Position numbers and translations under genes: made by a program | Shown here: positions 9,418 through 16,932 of the stretch, piece by piece | How the letters are laid out: each line of letters begins with the position of its first letter | Numbering within the stretch: the first letter of the stretch is position 1 | Notes under the pieces: generated by a model | What the model was told of the DNA's origin: nothing | The model's input: only the letters and a program-made list of their open reading frames with translations | Databases searched by the model: none | Assembly: GCF_042685365.1 (NCBI RefSeq) | Contig: NZ_JBHUMY010000020.1 | Span: 85,423-149,422 of the forward strand | Length of the DNA: 64,000 nt | DNA from: Paenibacillus_AP thailandensis | Lineage (GTDB): Bacteria; Bacillota; Bacilli; Paenibacillales; Paenibacillaceae | Direction of reading: 5' to 3'

Positions 9418-9660
9418 ATGCTAAAATCGCCGTTCGGCATTTTTCTTGCAGCTGCGGGAATTGTGTTGGCTGTCTCCCCCGATGCGCGAAAAGCCGCCAG
9501 GAAGCTGGCCGTCAAAGGAACCGGATGGTTCCTTGACGCAAGAGACCAAGTTGTGGGCAAGGCTTCGGAATTTCCCGAAAATATACCCAGCATTTATAAC
9601 GAAAACCGCAATGCCAACAGGGGAACACTTGAATCGGGTCAACCTCATATCGATCGATAA
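9418..9660 (+). CDS. Small membrane-anchored protein of the ATPase island
   Basis: An 80-residue product starts at the ATG at 9418, directly after AAAGGAGG; an upstream in-frame start lacks this signal. It has one hydrophobic segment (FGIFLAAAGIVLAVS, residues 6-20), a basic helical stretch and a polar tail. It is the first gene of the plus-strand half of the island, divergent from the ATPase across 176 bp. Function unknown. Its layout, a short hydrophobic helix followed by an amphipathic helix, resembles the small proteins on the other side of the ATPase. Confidence 0.65.
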   Translation: MLKSPFGIFLAAAGIVLAVSPDARKAARKLAVKGTGWFLDARDQVVGKASEFPENIPSIYNENRNANRGTLESGQPHIDR

Positions 9661-9674
9661 AGGGGGTGAACAAA

Positions 9675-10025
9675 ATGTGGCAAGAAATGTTCAAAGGCGG
9701 TTCTCTTTGGGGCGGCTTGATTTCCGGAGGAATATCCCAACTTCAGGACACCCGAAGCTTTTTTAACGGAGAAATGGAAAAATCGCGATACGCGGTTAAA
9801 ACATCGGAAAACGTAACGGGCGCCATCGGCATTATGGCAGGCATCGAATACGGTGCAATGGCGGGAACTGCCGTCCTGCCGGGAGTAGGAACCGTTGTCG
9901 GTTCCGTTGTCGGCGGCTTGCTCGGCAATTCCCTCGGACGCAAGGTCGGAAACGAAGCCGGAAAAATGCTGGTCAACAATCGTTTTGCGAATAACGTTGC
10001 GCACAAAATGGAGGAAATCATCTAA
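9675..10025 (+). CDS. Glycine-zipper domain protein
   Basis: This 116-residue protein carries a long glycine-rich membrane-compatible stretch at about residues 52-88. Small residues recur every four positions (GIMAGIEYGAMAGTAVLPG, then GSVVGGLLGNSLGRKVG), the pattern of glycine-zipper proteins that pack helices tightly or oligomerise in membranes. The ATG at 9675 is preferred over a GTG at 9666 because the AGGGGGTGA ribosome site overlaps the GTG. It follows the 80-residue gene by 14 bp and is therefore probably in one operon with it and with ppk. Confidence 0.75.
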   Translation: MWQEMFKGGSLWGGLISGGISQLQDTRSFFNGEMEKSRYAVKTSENVTGAIGIMAGIEYGAMAGTAVLPGVGTVVGSVVGGLLGNSLGRKVGNEAGKMLVNNRFANNVAHKMEEII

Positions 10026-10035
10026 AACGATATTA

Positions 10036-10070
10036 CAATCACTCGCTTTCCTTCGGACGGCGAGTGATTG
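10036..10070. repeat. Perfect 11-bp inverted repeat between the glycine-zipper gene and ppk
   Basis: CAATCACTCGC (10036-10046) and GCGAGTGATTG (10060-10070) are exact complements separated by 13 bases. No T-run follows, so it is more likely a partial terminator or an mRNA processing/stability hairpin than a full terminator. It ends two bases before the GGAGGTG ribosome site of the 34-residue peptide. Confidence 0.6.
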
Positions 10071-10085
10071 ATCGGAGGTGCTTGC

Positions 10086-10190
10086 ATGCAAGCTTCGGAT
10101 AAAGGAAAGAACGTTGAGACCGTTACGGTTCGCTACAGCGCTTCATGGCACTTGATTCAAAAAGTCGGACGGCTTTTCAGCCGCAAGTAA
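10086..10190 (+). CDS. 34-residue basic peptide preceding ppk
   Basis: An ATG preceded by GGAGGTGCTTGC opens a 34-codon frame (MQASDKGKNVETVTVRYS...), ending in TAA three bases before the TTG start of ppk. The C-terminus is basic (LFSRK). Because ppk has no good ribosome site of its own, this peptide may serve mainly as a translational lead-in for ppk; an independent function cannot be ruled out. I do not recognise a family. Confidence 0.5.
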   Translation: MQASDKGKNVETVTVRYSASWHLIQKVGRLFSRK

Positions 10191-10193
10191 GCG

Positions 10194-12326
10194 TTGCGTT
10201 CGATGAGCTGCAAATACATGAACCGCGATTTAAGTTGGCTCGAATTTAACCGTCGGGTTTTGGGGGAGGCGCAAAACGAACGTTTGCCGATCTTGGAACG
10301 CGCCAAATTTTTTTCGATTGTGTCGACCAATTTGGATGAATTTATGAGCGTACGGGCAGCCGGCATACGAAACTTATGGAAATCGGGCGTCACCGAAAAA
10401 GATTTTAGCGGTTATGCGCCTGGCGAATTGTTTAAGGCGATCGTCCAAAAAACGGAAGAGCTTGTTGCGGATCTTTACGCGGCGCTCAGTCCTTTTACAA
10501 TAGAGCTTGCTTCGGGCGGGTTCGAATTCACATCTTACGACAGCTTAACGGCTATTCAAAAGGATAAAATCGACGCGTTTTTTTGCAGCCATATGCTGCC
10601 TGAGTTAAAGCCGATCATGGTGGAGGAAAAGGCCCCTTTTCCGTTAATCAAATCCAAGCGTCTTTATTTTGCCGTTGTGTTAACGGGAGAACATGCAGGC
10701 TTTCCTGAAGAAGAGACGCTGGCGTTGCTTGAAGTGCCGACGAAATGGGGGCGTTATCTGGAGCTTTCTCCAGGCGAAGAGCGCAAGCGGCAGTTCATTA
10801 TGGTGGAAGAACTGTTGAAACGGCATATTCCGCTTATATTCAAAGAAGCCCAAGTAGCCGGCACATCTTTATTTCGGATTATTCGCGACGCCAACTTGTT
10901 GCTGGAGGAAAGAAAAGCGGAAGATTTGCTGCATGAGATGGAACGGAAATTGCCTAGAAGGCAACGCGGGTCCCCTGTACGTCTTGACATGGAAAAGGAC
11001 GTTCATCCTTACGCTTACAACCGGCTGCGAAAGCAGATGGACATAAGCGATAATGCTGCACTTATCGATGGACCGCTTGATTTAAGCTATTGGATGAAAT
11101 TTGCGATTACCGCAGCGGACGGCGAAAGGCTGTGGTACCCGGAGTATAAGCCGATCTATCCGCAAGCGTTCAAGCAACGGTCTTTCTTTTCCGTCCTATG
11201 CGAGCAAGACGTCGCGCTTTTTCACCCGTACGAATCGTTTGACGCGTTCAACGATTTTATCGAACAAGCCGCGATCGATCCAGCCGTCACGGCCGTTAAA
11301 ATGACGTTATACCGCGTTAGCAAGCACTCGCGAATTACCCGGGCGCTGATCCGCGCCGCACAGAACGGAAAGCATGTTACGGTTGTCGTCGAACTTAAGG
11401 CTCGATTCGATGAAGAGCGGAACATCGCATGGGCGAAAGCGTTGGAAAAAGCGGGCTGCGAAGTGATATACGGATGGATCGGTTTAAAAATTCATGCCAA
11501 AATGACGCTCGTCGAACGGCGGGAAACGGGGGGGCCGAAACGCTATGTTCATATGTCAACGGGAAATTACAACGGGCAGACCGCCAAATTGTATACCGAT
11601 ATCGGTTTATTTACCGCCGAGGCCGGCATTGCCGCTGAAGTGAGCGCATTATTTGATGAAATTTCGGGATTTGTGCCGCACCGCAAGTCGAATTATTTGG
11701 CCGTCTCCCCTACGGATTTAAGGGCCAAGCTATACTCGCTTATCGATAATGAAATAAGCAGCGCGGCAGCCGGCAAGCCTGCGAAGATTATTGCCAAAAT
11801 GAACTCGTTATCGGATCGGGACATCATCGATAAGCTTTACGAAGCTTCCAACGCAGGGGTTAAAATCGATTTGATCGTTCGCGGGATTTGCTGCTTATGT
11901 CCCGGCGTCTCCGGCCAAAGCGCCAACATTGCGGTCCGCAGCATCGTAGACCGCTTCCTTGAACACTCGCGCATTTTTTATTTCGAGAGCGGAGGAAACC
12001 CTCGTGTCTGGCTTTCAAGCGCGGATTGGATGACCCGAAATTTAACCCATCGGATCGAAATTATGTTCCCGATCCTCGATCCCGGTATACGGCGTACCGT
12101 TATTCGGCTGCTCCATCTTCAGTTGAAAGACAACCTGAAAGCGCACGAACTGCAAGCACATGGCGAATACCGAAAGGCTGAGCCTGCAGTCCCTTATATA
12201 CGCAGCCAGTATAAGTTTTTGCCCATCCTTTATCGGACCAAAAACGCCGCGTTTCATTATTCCTTTAAAACATGGAGCGGAACGATCACCGTCCCGAAAC
12301 GAATCAAAGCATCGGACTATCGTTAA
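10194..12326 (+). CDS. ppk: Polyphosphate kinase PPK1
   Basis: PPK1 reversibly polymerises the ATP gamma-phosphate into inorganic polyphosphate. The product has 710 residues, the normal PPK1 length, and opens with the family motif YMNRDLSWLEFNRRVL. The two conserved histidines of the phospholipase-D-like catalytic domains are visible in LKIHAKM (the phosphorylated His) and in FLEHSRIF. The start is uncertain: TTG 10194 follows the upstream peptide stop by three bases and suits translational coupling, while ATG 10203 or 10218 are alternatives. It is the last gene of the island and is followed by a strong terminator. Confidence 0.93.
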   Translation: MRSMSCKYMNRDLSWLEFNRRVLGEAQNERLPILERAKFFSIVSTNLDEFMSVRAAGIRNLWKSGVTEKDFSGYAPGELFKAIVQKTEELVADLYAALSPFTIELASGGFEFTSYDSLTAIQKDKIDAFFCSHMLPELKPIMVEEKAPFPLIKSKRLYFAVVLTGEHAGFPEEETLALLEVPTKWGRYLELSPGEERKRQFIMVEELLKRHIPLIFKEAQVAGTSLFRIIRDANLLLEERKAEDLLHEMERKLPRRQRGSPVRLDMEKDVHPYAYNRLRKQMDISDNAALIDGPLDLSYWMKFAITAADGERLWYPEYKPIYPQAFKQRSFFSVLCEQDVALFHPYESFDAFNDFIEQAAIDPAVTAVKMTLYRVSKHSRITRALIRAAQNGKHVTVVVELKARFDEERNIAWAKALEKAGCEVIYGWIGLKIHAKMTLVERRETGGPKRYVHMSTGNYNGQTAKLYTDIGLFTAEAGIAAEVSALFDEISGFVPHRKSNYLAVSPTDLRAKLYSLIDNEISSAAAGKPAKIIAKMNSLSDRDIIDKLYEASNAGVKIDLIVRGICCLCPGVSGQSANIAVRSIVDRFLEHSRIFYFESGGNPRVWLSSADWMTRNLTHRIEIMFPILDPGIRRTVIRLLHLQLKDNLKAHELQAHGEYRKAEPAVPYIRSQYKFLPILYRTKNAAFHYSFKTWSGTITVPKRIKASDYR

Positions 12327-12345
12327 ATATGGCGATAATGAACGA

Positions 12346-12371
12346 AAAACGACCCGTCAACGGGTCGTTTT
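12346..12371. terminator. Bidirectional terminator after ppk
   Basis: AAAACGACCCG and CGGGTCGTTTT pair around a TCAA loop, with A and T runs on opposite sides. The hairpin therefore works for ppk on the plus strand and for the convergent 12404-12637 gene on the minus strand. Confidence 0.88.
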
Positions 12372-12403
12372 ATCGTGAGTGCCATTCAGCCGCAGGATAC
12401 AAT

Positions 12404-12637
12404 CTACTGCGAATATTTGACGCCGTACCAGAAAAGTCCGGCAACCAGACACACAAACAATACGAATAATAAATTATAGTACCATTTCGCTATTTTTTGG
12501 CTGCTGGAAGGATGCTTCTGGCGGCGAGGCGGCAAAGCCTGATTCGACGTCGAGTCACTGCGCTGGCCGAACTGCCGCTCCGCCTTGTCATGCTGCTTTT
12601 TTTTTCTCGATCTCCCGAATTTCTCAACCCTGCTCAT
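12404..12637 (-). CDS. Small tail-anchored membrane protein
   Basis: This 77-residue protein has a very basic N-terminal half (FGRSRKKKQHDKAERQ) and one C-terminal membrane helix (YYNLLFVLFVCLVAGLFWYGV), so it should be tail-anchored. The ATG at 12637 has AGGAGG upstream and overlaps the TGA of the CPBP protease gene in an ATGA arrangement, indicating translational coupling. Function unknown; the coupling suggests it works with the protease. Confidence 0.7.
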   Translation of the reverse strand: MSRVEKFGRSRKKKQHDKAERQFGQRSDSTSNQALPPRRQKHPSSSQKIAKWYYNLLFVLFVCLVAGLFWYGVKYSQ

Positions 12638-13227
12638 GTATTCCTCCTGAAACGAATGATGAGCCCCATAACCAAATCGACTAGAAAATGCGCGACGATC
12701 GGAGCCCATAAAGTGCCGGACTCGATATAGATCCAGCCTAGCCCGTAGCTGATGGAGAACACCAGACCCGTAGGAATCCAGTGCCTTAAATAACGGACAT
12801 GGATCGCCGCAAAAATGATGCTGGTCCAATAAGGACCAAACGAATGCTGAATCGCTCCCCTGAACAGCAATTCCTCGCATACCGATACGATCAGACAAAT
12901 GAGTACGATATGCCATATCGGGCGTTCGCGGAACAGCATCTCGTTTATGCCGCCGTCGTCGGACGCCTCTTCGGGCACCCATCTCGATAAAACCAAATCC
13001 GCGGCGATAACCGCCGCCGCCAGACCCGCTCCCCAAGCCAAAAAATGAAGCCCTTCCGGAAATTCCAATAGACGCAATGGATTTTGGCGCTGAAATAACA
13101 GCCAGATCAGACCGATAATAAGAGTTAGTGCTTGAGTAACGTATAAATTGATGAGAAGCAGCCTGTCGTTTAACTGGTCTGCCGTTACTTTTTGCACCCG
13201 GATTTTTCGAATGTCAAACTTTTTCAT
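12634..13227 (-). CDS. CPBP-family intramembrane metalloprotease
   Basis: The 197-residue protein is hydrophobic with several membrane helices and carries the Abi/CPBP motifs: EELLFRG (residues ~113-119), an AAIHVRYLRHW segment with conserved His, and AHFLVDL near the C-terminus. These supply the glutamates and histidines of the proposed active site. Family members include CAAX-type proteases and bacteriocin self-immunity proteins; the substrate here is unknown. A GGCGG ribosome site precedes the start. It is the first gene of a two-gene operon with the tail-anchored protein. Confidence 0.87.
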   Translation of the reverse strand: MKKFDIRKIRVQKVTADQLNDRLLLINLYVTQALTLIIGLIWLLFQRQNPLRLLEFPEGLHFLAWGAGLAAAVIAADLVLSRWVPEEASDDGGINEMLFRERPIWHIVLICLIVSVCEELLFRGAIQHSFGPYWTSIIFAAIHVRYLRHWIPTGLVFSISYGLGWIYIESGTLWAPIVAHFLVDLVMGLIIRFRRNT

Positions 13228-13310
13228 AATTTTCCGCCTGTCTTAAGGTTCGATTTGCTGCGCGGGTCGAACTTTAAATTTATTATGATATAAGGGGAGT
13301 TACAACGTTA

Positions 13311-14207
13311 ATGGAAAAAAGACAAAACCGCATGGCCTTCATCTTCAGCATCTTGTTTATATTAACGCTTACGCTTGCGGCGGGTTCCTATTTGCTTGGC
13401 TTAAAAACGGGCATCAGCATGGCCGAAGCCGATTACGAGGCCGAAAAAGAGGGCGACGCGCAAGCAGCCGGCACTTCGCCTGCAAGTCAGCAGGACATTG
13501 CCGTTTTCTATAATAACGTATTCGTGCCTTACCGGGAATTTCAGGCCGAATGGGACAAGGTCGCCGATTCGCTGGCGCAAGGCTCGCTTGGCGACGCCAA
13601 AGCCGAATTCGCGAGACTGGCCAAGCTCGCTTCCGTCAAATACGACGAAGCCGGAAGCGTCAGCCTGCAGCACGTCAAGCTGGTCGGCGCTTCGCAAGCG
13701 GCTTACCTGCGCAGCTTGAAGCTGTTCAAGGATGCGGCGGACGACGCCGCTGCAGCCGCAAAAAAATCGAACAACGCCGAGCTTGACGCAGCCATCGCCG
13801 CTAACGCGAATTACAAGTCCGCCGTCAAACAACAGCTGCAAGGACAGCGGCTTTTCTACGGCAGCATGCTGCAGTGGTCGGCGTCCGTCGATTCGGCGAT
13901 TCCTGCCGAATACGCGTATAACGCCGGCATGAAGCTTTCCGTTTGGAGCGGACTTCCGCTCGTGGTCAAAAACAAGCTTGCGGCTGATGCGCTTCAGTCC
14001 AAAAACGGACTGACCGATTACTTGCCGCAAGATTTGACCGCACGCGTCGACGAGATGATCGCGAGCGGGCAAGCCGGCAAAAGGGGGCTGGCCACGATAG
14101 GCGCCGTAATCGACCTGCTGACGGAAACGAAATCGGTTCGCAGCGGCGATTACGGCGCCGGACAGCAATACCGCGACGAACTGCTGCCGGATATTCCGCT
14201 CTTCTAA
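13311..14207 (+). CDS. Exported or membrane-anchored protein of unknown function
   Basis: The 298-residue product has an N-terminal membrane segment or uncleaved signal (AFIFSILFILTLTLAAGSYLLG, residues ~9-30, described here as one hydrophobic helix). It is followed by an alanine-rich, largely helical outer domain with regularly spaced acidic and basic residues. No cysteine or catalytic motif stands out. An AAGGGGAG ribosome site lies 11 bases before the ATG. It stands alone between a divergent CPBP protease gene and a convergent rhodanese gene. I do not recognise the family; an extracytoplasmic helical domain is all the sequence supports. Confidence 0.75.
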   Translation: MEKRQNRMAFIFSILFILTLTLAAGSYLLGLKTGISMAEADYEAEKEGDAQAAGTSPASQQDIAVFYNNVFVPYREFQAEWDKVADSLAQGSLGDAKAEFARLAKLASVKYDEAGSVSLQHVKLVGASQAAYLRSLKLFKDAADDAAAAAKKSNNAELDAAIAANANYKSAVKQQLQGQRLFYGSMLQWSASVDSAIPAEYAYNAGMKLSVWSGLPLVVKNKLAADALQSKNGLTDYLPQDLTARVDEMIASGQAGKRGLATIGAVIDLLTETKSVRSGDYGAGQQYRDELLPDIPLF

Positions 14208-14210
14208 CCG

Positions 14211-14543
14211 TTAATCGTAATCGAAGCCCCGCAGAGAAGCGATCGACGCCATGCCTCCCTCTACATTATAGAGGCCGTGCCCGAAGCCGCCGATTTCCGC
14301 CAAATATCGGCATACCGCGACGCTTCTCACGCCGTGGGCGCATACGATATACAGCGGCTTGTCGGCAGGCAGCCGATCCAGCGCGTATGGCAATGTATTC
14401 ATCGGGATGTGCGTGGAGCCCGGCAGATGGTAGTAATGCCATTCCTCCGGCTCGCGCACATCGATAATTTGATCCTCTTTAATTTCTCCGCTTTCGACAA
14501 GCTCTAGCAGCTTCCGCGGCTCCACATCGTACCAGTTATCCAT
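14211..14543 (-). CDS. Single-domain rhodanese-like protein
   Basis: This 110-residue protein is one rhodanese domain. It has the DVREPEEW motif at residues ~28-35, the HLPGSTHIPM substrate-side motif, and an active-site loop VCAHGVRS with catalytic Cys (residue 68). Such proteins carry a persulfide sulfur, but physiological partners vary. The ATG is preceded by a weak AAGGAG site. It ends four bases from the stop of the convergent 13311-14207 gene with no clear terminator between them. Confidence 0.9.
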   Translation of the reverse strand: MDNWYDVEPRKLLELVESGEIKEDQIIDVREPEEWHYYHLPGSTHIPMNTLPYALDRLPADKPLYIVCAHGVRSVAVCRYLAEIGGFGHGLYNVEGGMASIASLRGFDYD

Positions 14544-14760
14544 GGTCGAATCTCCTTGCTGTTTTTTACCTTAATCGAATATAAAGCACTCGCAATCTGT
14601 CGGAAGAACAAATGAATTTAGCGATTAAATCGACCTTTCCCGCGCTATCGTCCGTCCTCGAGGGCTTCGATTGAGATTTGCGCCTCTGAATCGCAGCCCG
14701 AAAAGCCTGTTCTCCTGTACGAATTCTAACGAAATTTTCACAAATGGGCAAGTTTCGGCA

Positions 14761-14788
14761 TTGCAATCGACAGCTTTCATGCTATAAA
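14761..14788 (+). promoter_or_regulatory. Candidate SigA promoter of serA
   Basis: TTGCAA (14761-14766) and TATAAA (14783-14788) are spaced by 16 bases and lie about 270 bases before the serA ATG, leaving a long structured leader. The match to consensus is fair, and no start site has been mapped. Confidence 0.45.
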
Positions 14789-14853
14789 ATGAGATAGTCA
14801 AATGGATATGCCCCATCTTCCAACTCTTATGGTAACATGTTAAATTGGGATAC

Positions 14854-14978
14854 AAGTAACGGCGCTGAACTGGAAAATGCCAGCAAGCGATACCCGTTAC
14901 GAATTGTCATATCGGCTTGTTGAGACACGGTAAAGTGTTAAAGCGGTGGTTGATTAGAACTCTTTTCAGAGTTTTTTT
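14854..14978 (+). promoter_or_regulatory. Structured serA leader with a short intrinsic terminator (candidate attenuator)
   Basis: GTAACGG (14856-14862) pairs with CCGTTAC (14894-14900). Inside lie CGCT/AGCG and CTGG/CCAG pairs, giving one long interrupted stem. Further on, AACTCT-TTTC-AGAGTT (14959-14974) followed by T residues forms a short terminator about 80 bases before serA. An upstream AACTCT (14822-14827) could compete for the same AGAGTT arm. The pattern of leader, stem and terminator suggests attenuation, but no known riboswitch or T-box consensus is met. Confidence 0.4.
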
Positions 14979-15056
14979 CTATAAAAAAGTCCAATTCAGA
15001 CAGACAAGGCGCCGAAGCCGAACCGGCTTCCGCCACCATTAGGAGGCATTCTGAAC

Positions 15057-16646
15057 ATGTTCAAAGTGTTAGTTTCGGATCCGATCAGCGATCTCGGCAT
15101 CCAACAGCTTGTCGACGCTCCAGACGTAGTTGTCGACAAGAAGACCGGACTAAACGAAGACGAGCTGGTTGCGATTATCGGCGAGTACGACGCGCTGCTC
15201 GTCCGCAGCCAAACCCGCGTTACCGCGCGCATTATGGAAGCGGGCACCCGTCTTAAAGTCGTCGGCCGCGCCGGCGTTGGCGTGGACAACATCGACCTGA
15301 ACGCCGCAACAACCCAAGGCATCATCGTTATTAATGCGCCTGACGGCAACACGATTACGACTTGCGAGCACACGTTCGCGATGATGATGGCCGTTGCCCG
15401 TCACATTCCGCAAGCTTACCTGAAGACGGTGGGCGGCGAATGGGACCGCAAATCGTTCCTTGGCGTCGAGCTTCGCAACAAAACGCTTGGCGTGCTCGGC
15501 ATGGGCCGTATCGGCAGCGAAGTGGCGAAACGCGCCAAAGCGTTTGGCATGAACATTCTCGGTTACGATCCGTTCCTGACGGAAGAGCGGGCGGAGAAGC
15601 TCGGCGTCAAGCTGGCGACGGTCGAGGAAATCGTCCGCAACGCCGATTTTATGACGGTGCATACCCCGCTGACGCCTGAAACGCGCCATATGATCGGCCG
15701 CGCCCAATTCGAGATCATGAAGCCGGGCATGCGTATCGTCAACTGCGCCCGCGGCGGCATCATCGACGAAATGGCGCTTGTGGAAGCTGTCAATAGCGGT
15801 ATCGTTGCCGGAGCTGCATTTGACGTATTCGAATCGGAACCGCCCGCTCCCGATCATCCGTTCTTGTCGAATCCGAAAATTATCGTGACGCCTCACCTTG
15901 GAGCGTCGACGGTCGAAGCCCAGGAGAACGTGGCTATCGACGTATCGGAGCAAGTGCTGCACATTTTGCGGGACGAGCCTTTTATGAACGCGGTGAACAT
16001 GCCTCCGATTCCGGCCAATCTTCAAAGCAAGCTTCAGCCTTACTTCGAGCTTGGCGAGAAGCTCGGCAGCTTCGTTGCCCAATGCACGGAAGGCGCCGTT
16101 CAGGAAATCGTCGTCGGCTATTCCGGCGAGCTTGCCGAATTGGACACGCAGCCGATTACCCGTTATATCGTAAAAGGCGTATTGTCGCATCACCTTGGCT
16201 CGGAACAAGTGAACGTGGTCAATTCCCTTCACTTGGCGAAGGTGCGCGATTTGAACATCGTAACGAACAAATCCCATGCGGCGAAAGACTTTACGAACCT
16301 TGTTACCGTTTCGCTGCGCACGAAACAGGAAGAACGTACGGTTTCCGGCACGCTGCTGACCGGCTACGGACCGCGCATTGTCGCGATCGATAAATTCCCT
16401 GTCGACGTGACGCCGGAAGGCAACTTGATTTTGATTTCGCATAACGACAAGCCGGGCATTATCGGCAGCGTCGGCACGCTTCTCGGCGACAACGGCGTCA
16501 ACATCGCAACGATGCAGGTAGGCCGTCAGCTAGTAGGCGGATCGGCCATTATGATTTTGCGCGTCGACAAAAGCGCGCCTAAAGAAGTGCTGGACAAAAT
16601 TACTGGATTGCCTAGCTTGAATAACGCCAAAGAAATTACGCTGTAA
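15057..16646 (+). CDS. serA: D-3-phosphoglycerate dehydrogenase
   Basis: SerA oxidises 3-phosphoglycerate with NAD+ as the first step of serine synthesis. The 529-residue protein is the long form. Its parts are a split catalytic domain, a Rossmann domain with GVLGMGRIGSEVAKR (about residues 144-158), and catalytic residues in NCARGGIIDE and TPHLGAST. An intervening allosteric-substrate-binding domain and a C-terminal ACT domain (HNDKPGIIGSVGTLLG) follow, so serine feedback is likely. TAGGAGG lies before the ATG. It is a single-gene unit with a candidate attenuating leader upstream and a hairpin downstream. Confidence 0.96.
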   Translation: MFKVLVSDPISDLGIQQLVDAPDVVVDKKTGLNEDELVAIIGEYDALLVRSQTRVTARIMEAGTRLKVVGRAGVGVDNIDLNAATTQGIIVINAPDGNTITTCEHTFAMMMAVARHIPQAYLKTVGGEWDRKSFLGVELRNKTLGVLGMGRIGSEVAKRAKAFGMNILGYDPFLTEERAEKLGVKLATVEEIVRNADFMTVHTPLTPETRHMIGRAQFEIMKPGMRIVNCARGGIIDEMALVEAVNSGIVAGAAFDVFESEPPAPDHPFLSNPKIIVTPHLGASTVEAQENVAIDVSEQVLHILRDEPFMNAVNMPPIPANLQSKLQPYFELGEKLGSFVAQCTEGAVQEIVVGYSGELAELDTQPITRYIVKGVLSHHLGSEQVNVVNSLHLAKVRDLNIVTNKSHAAKDFTNLVTVSLRTKQEERTVSGTLLTGYGPRIVAIDKFPVDVTPEGNLILISHNDKPGIIGSVGTLLGDNGVNIATMQVGRQLVGGSAIMILRVDKSAPKEVLDKITGLPSLNNAKEITL

Positions 16647-16673
16647 CGTTTAACGATACCGATCTTCAAAATG

Positions 16674-16709
16674 AAACGGCATCGGCCTTGCAAAAGGCCG
16701 GTGCCGTTT
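16674..16709. terminator. Strong hairpin after serA
   Basis: A 16-bp stem (AAACGGCATCGGCCTT with a near-perfect complement, one G-U pair) closes a GCAA loop 28 bp after the serA stop. The T-tract is weak (GTTT then GACGTT), but the stem is strong and the position is right for a serA terminator. Confidence 0.7.
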
Positions 16710-16901
16710 GACGTTAGAAGCACGGTCGCCTCTCCTTAAACGACTTCGAGAGAAGTTTCACTCACATGCCGTTATTCCCCGAATTGTTTCACGATAAACA
16801 AGATTACTCTTCTTTTTTCAACAAGCGGCAGCGACATTTATCGCCTTCATCGCAAGGCTAAAGCTCGCCAGTTCGACGAAATATGCACGTTGTCGAAATG
16901 T
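16710..16901. other. Non-coding gap between serA and resE ends
   Basis: The interval separates the convergent serA and resE transcription units. Apart from the two flanking terminators I see no convincing coding frame with a ribosome site, and no RNA gene signature. Confidence 0.5.
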
Positions 16902-16932
16902 AAAAAAACGCCCCGGTTAAATCGAGGCGTTT
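16902..16932 (-). terminator. Terminator overlapping the 3' end of resE
   Basis: On the minus strand AAACGCC (16932-16926) pairs with GGCGTTT (16912-16906), followed by a T-run (to 16902). The resE stop codon (16919-16917) sits in the loop, so the terminator is built into the end of the coding sequence. Confidence 0.8.

Noticed and set aside
14761..15056. T-box riboswitch upstream of serA
   Set aside because: No GGGTGG-ACCGCG antiterminator motif and no recognisable specifier stem, although a terminator is present.
15150..16442. 430-codon minus-strand frame opposite serA
   Set aside because: It is an antisense shadow of a clearly recognised gene in GC-rich DNA, rich in Arg/His, with no family resemblance or ribosome site.
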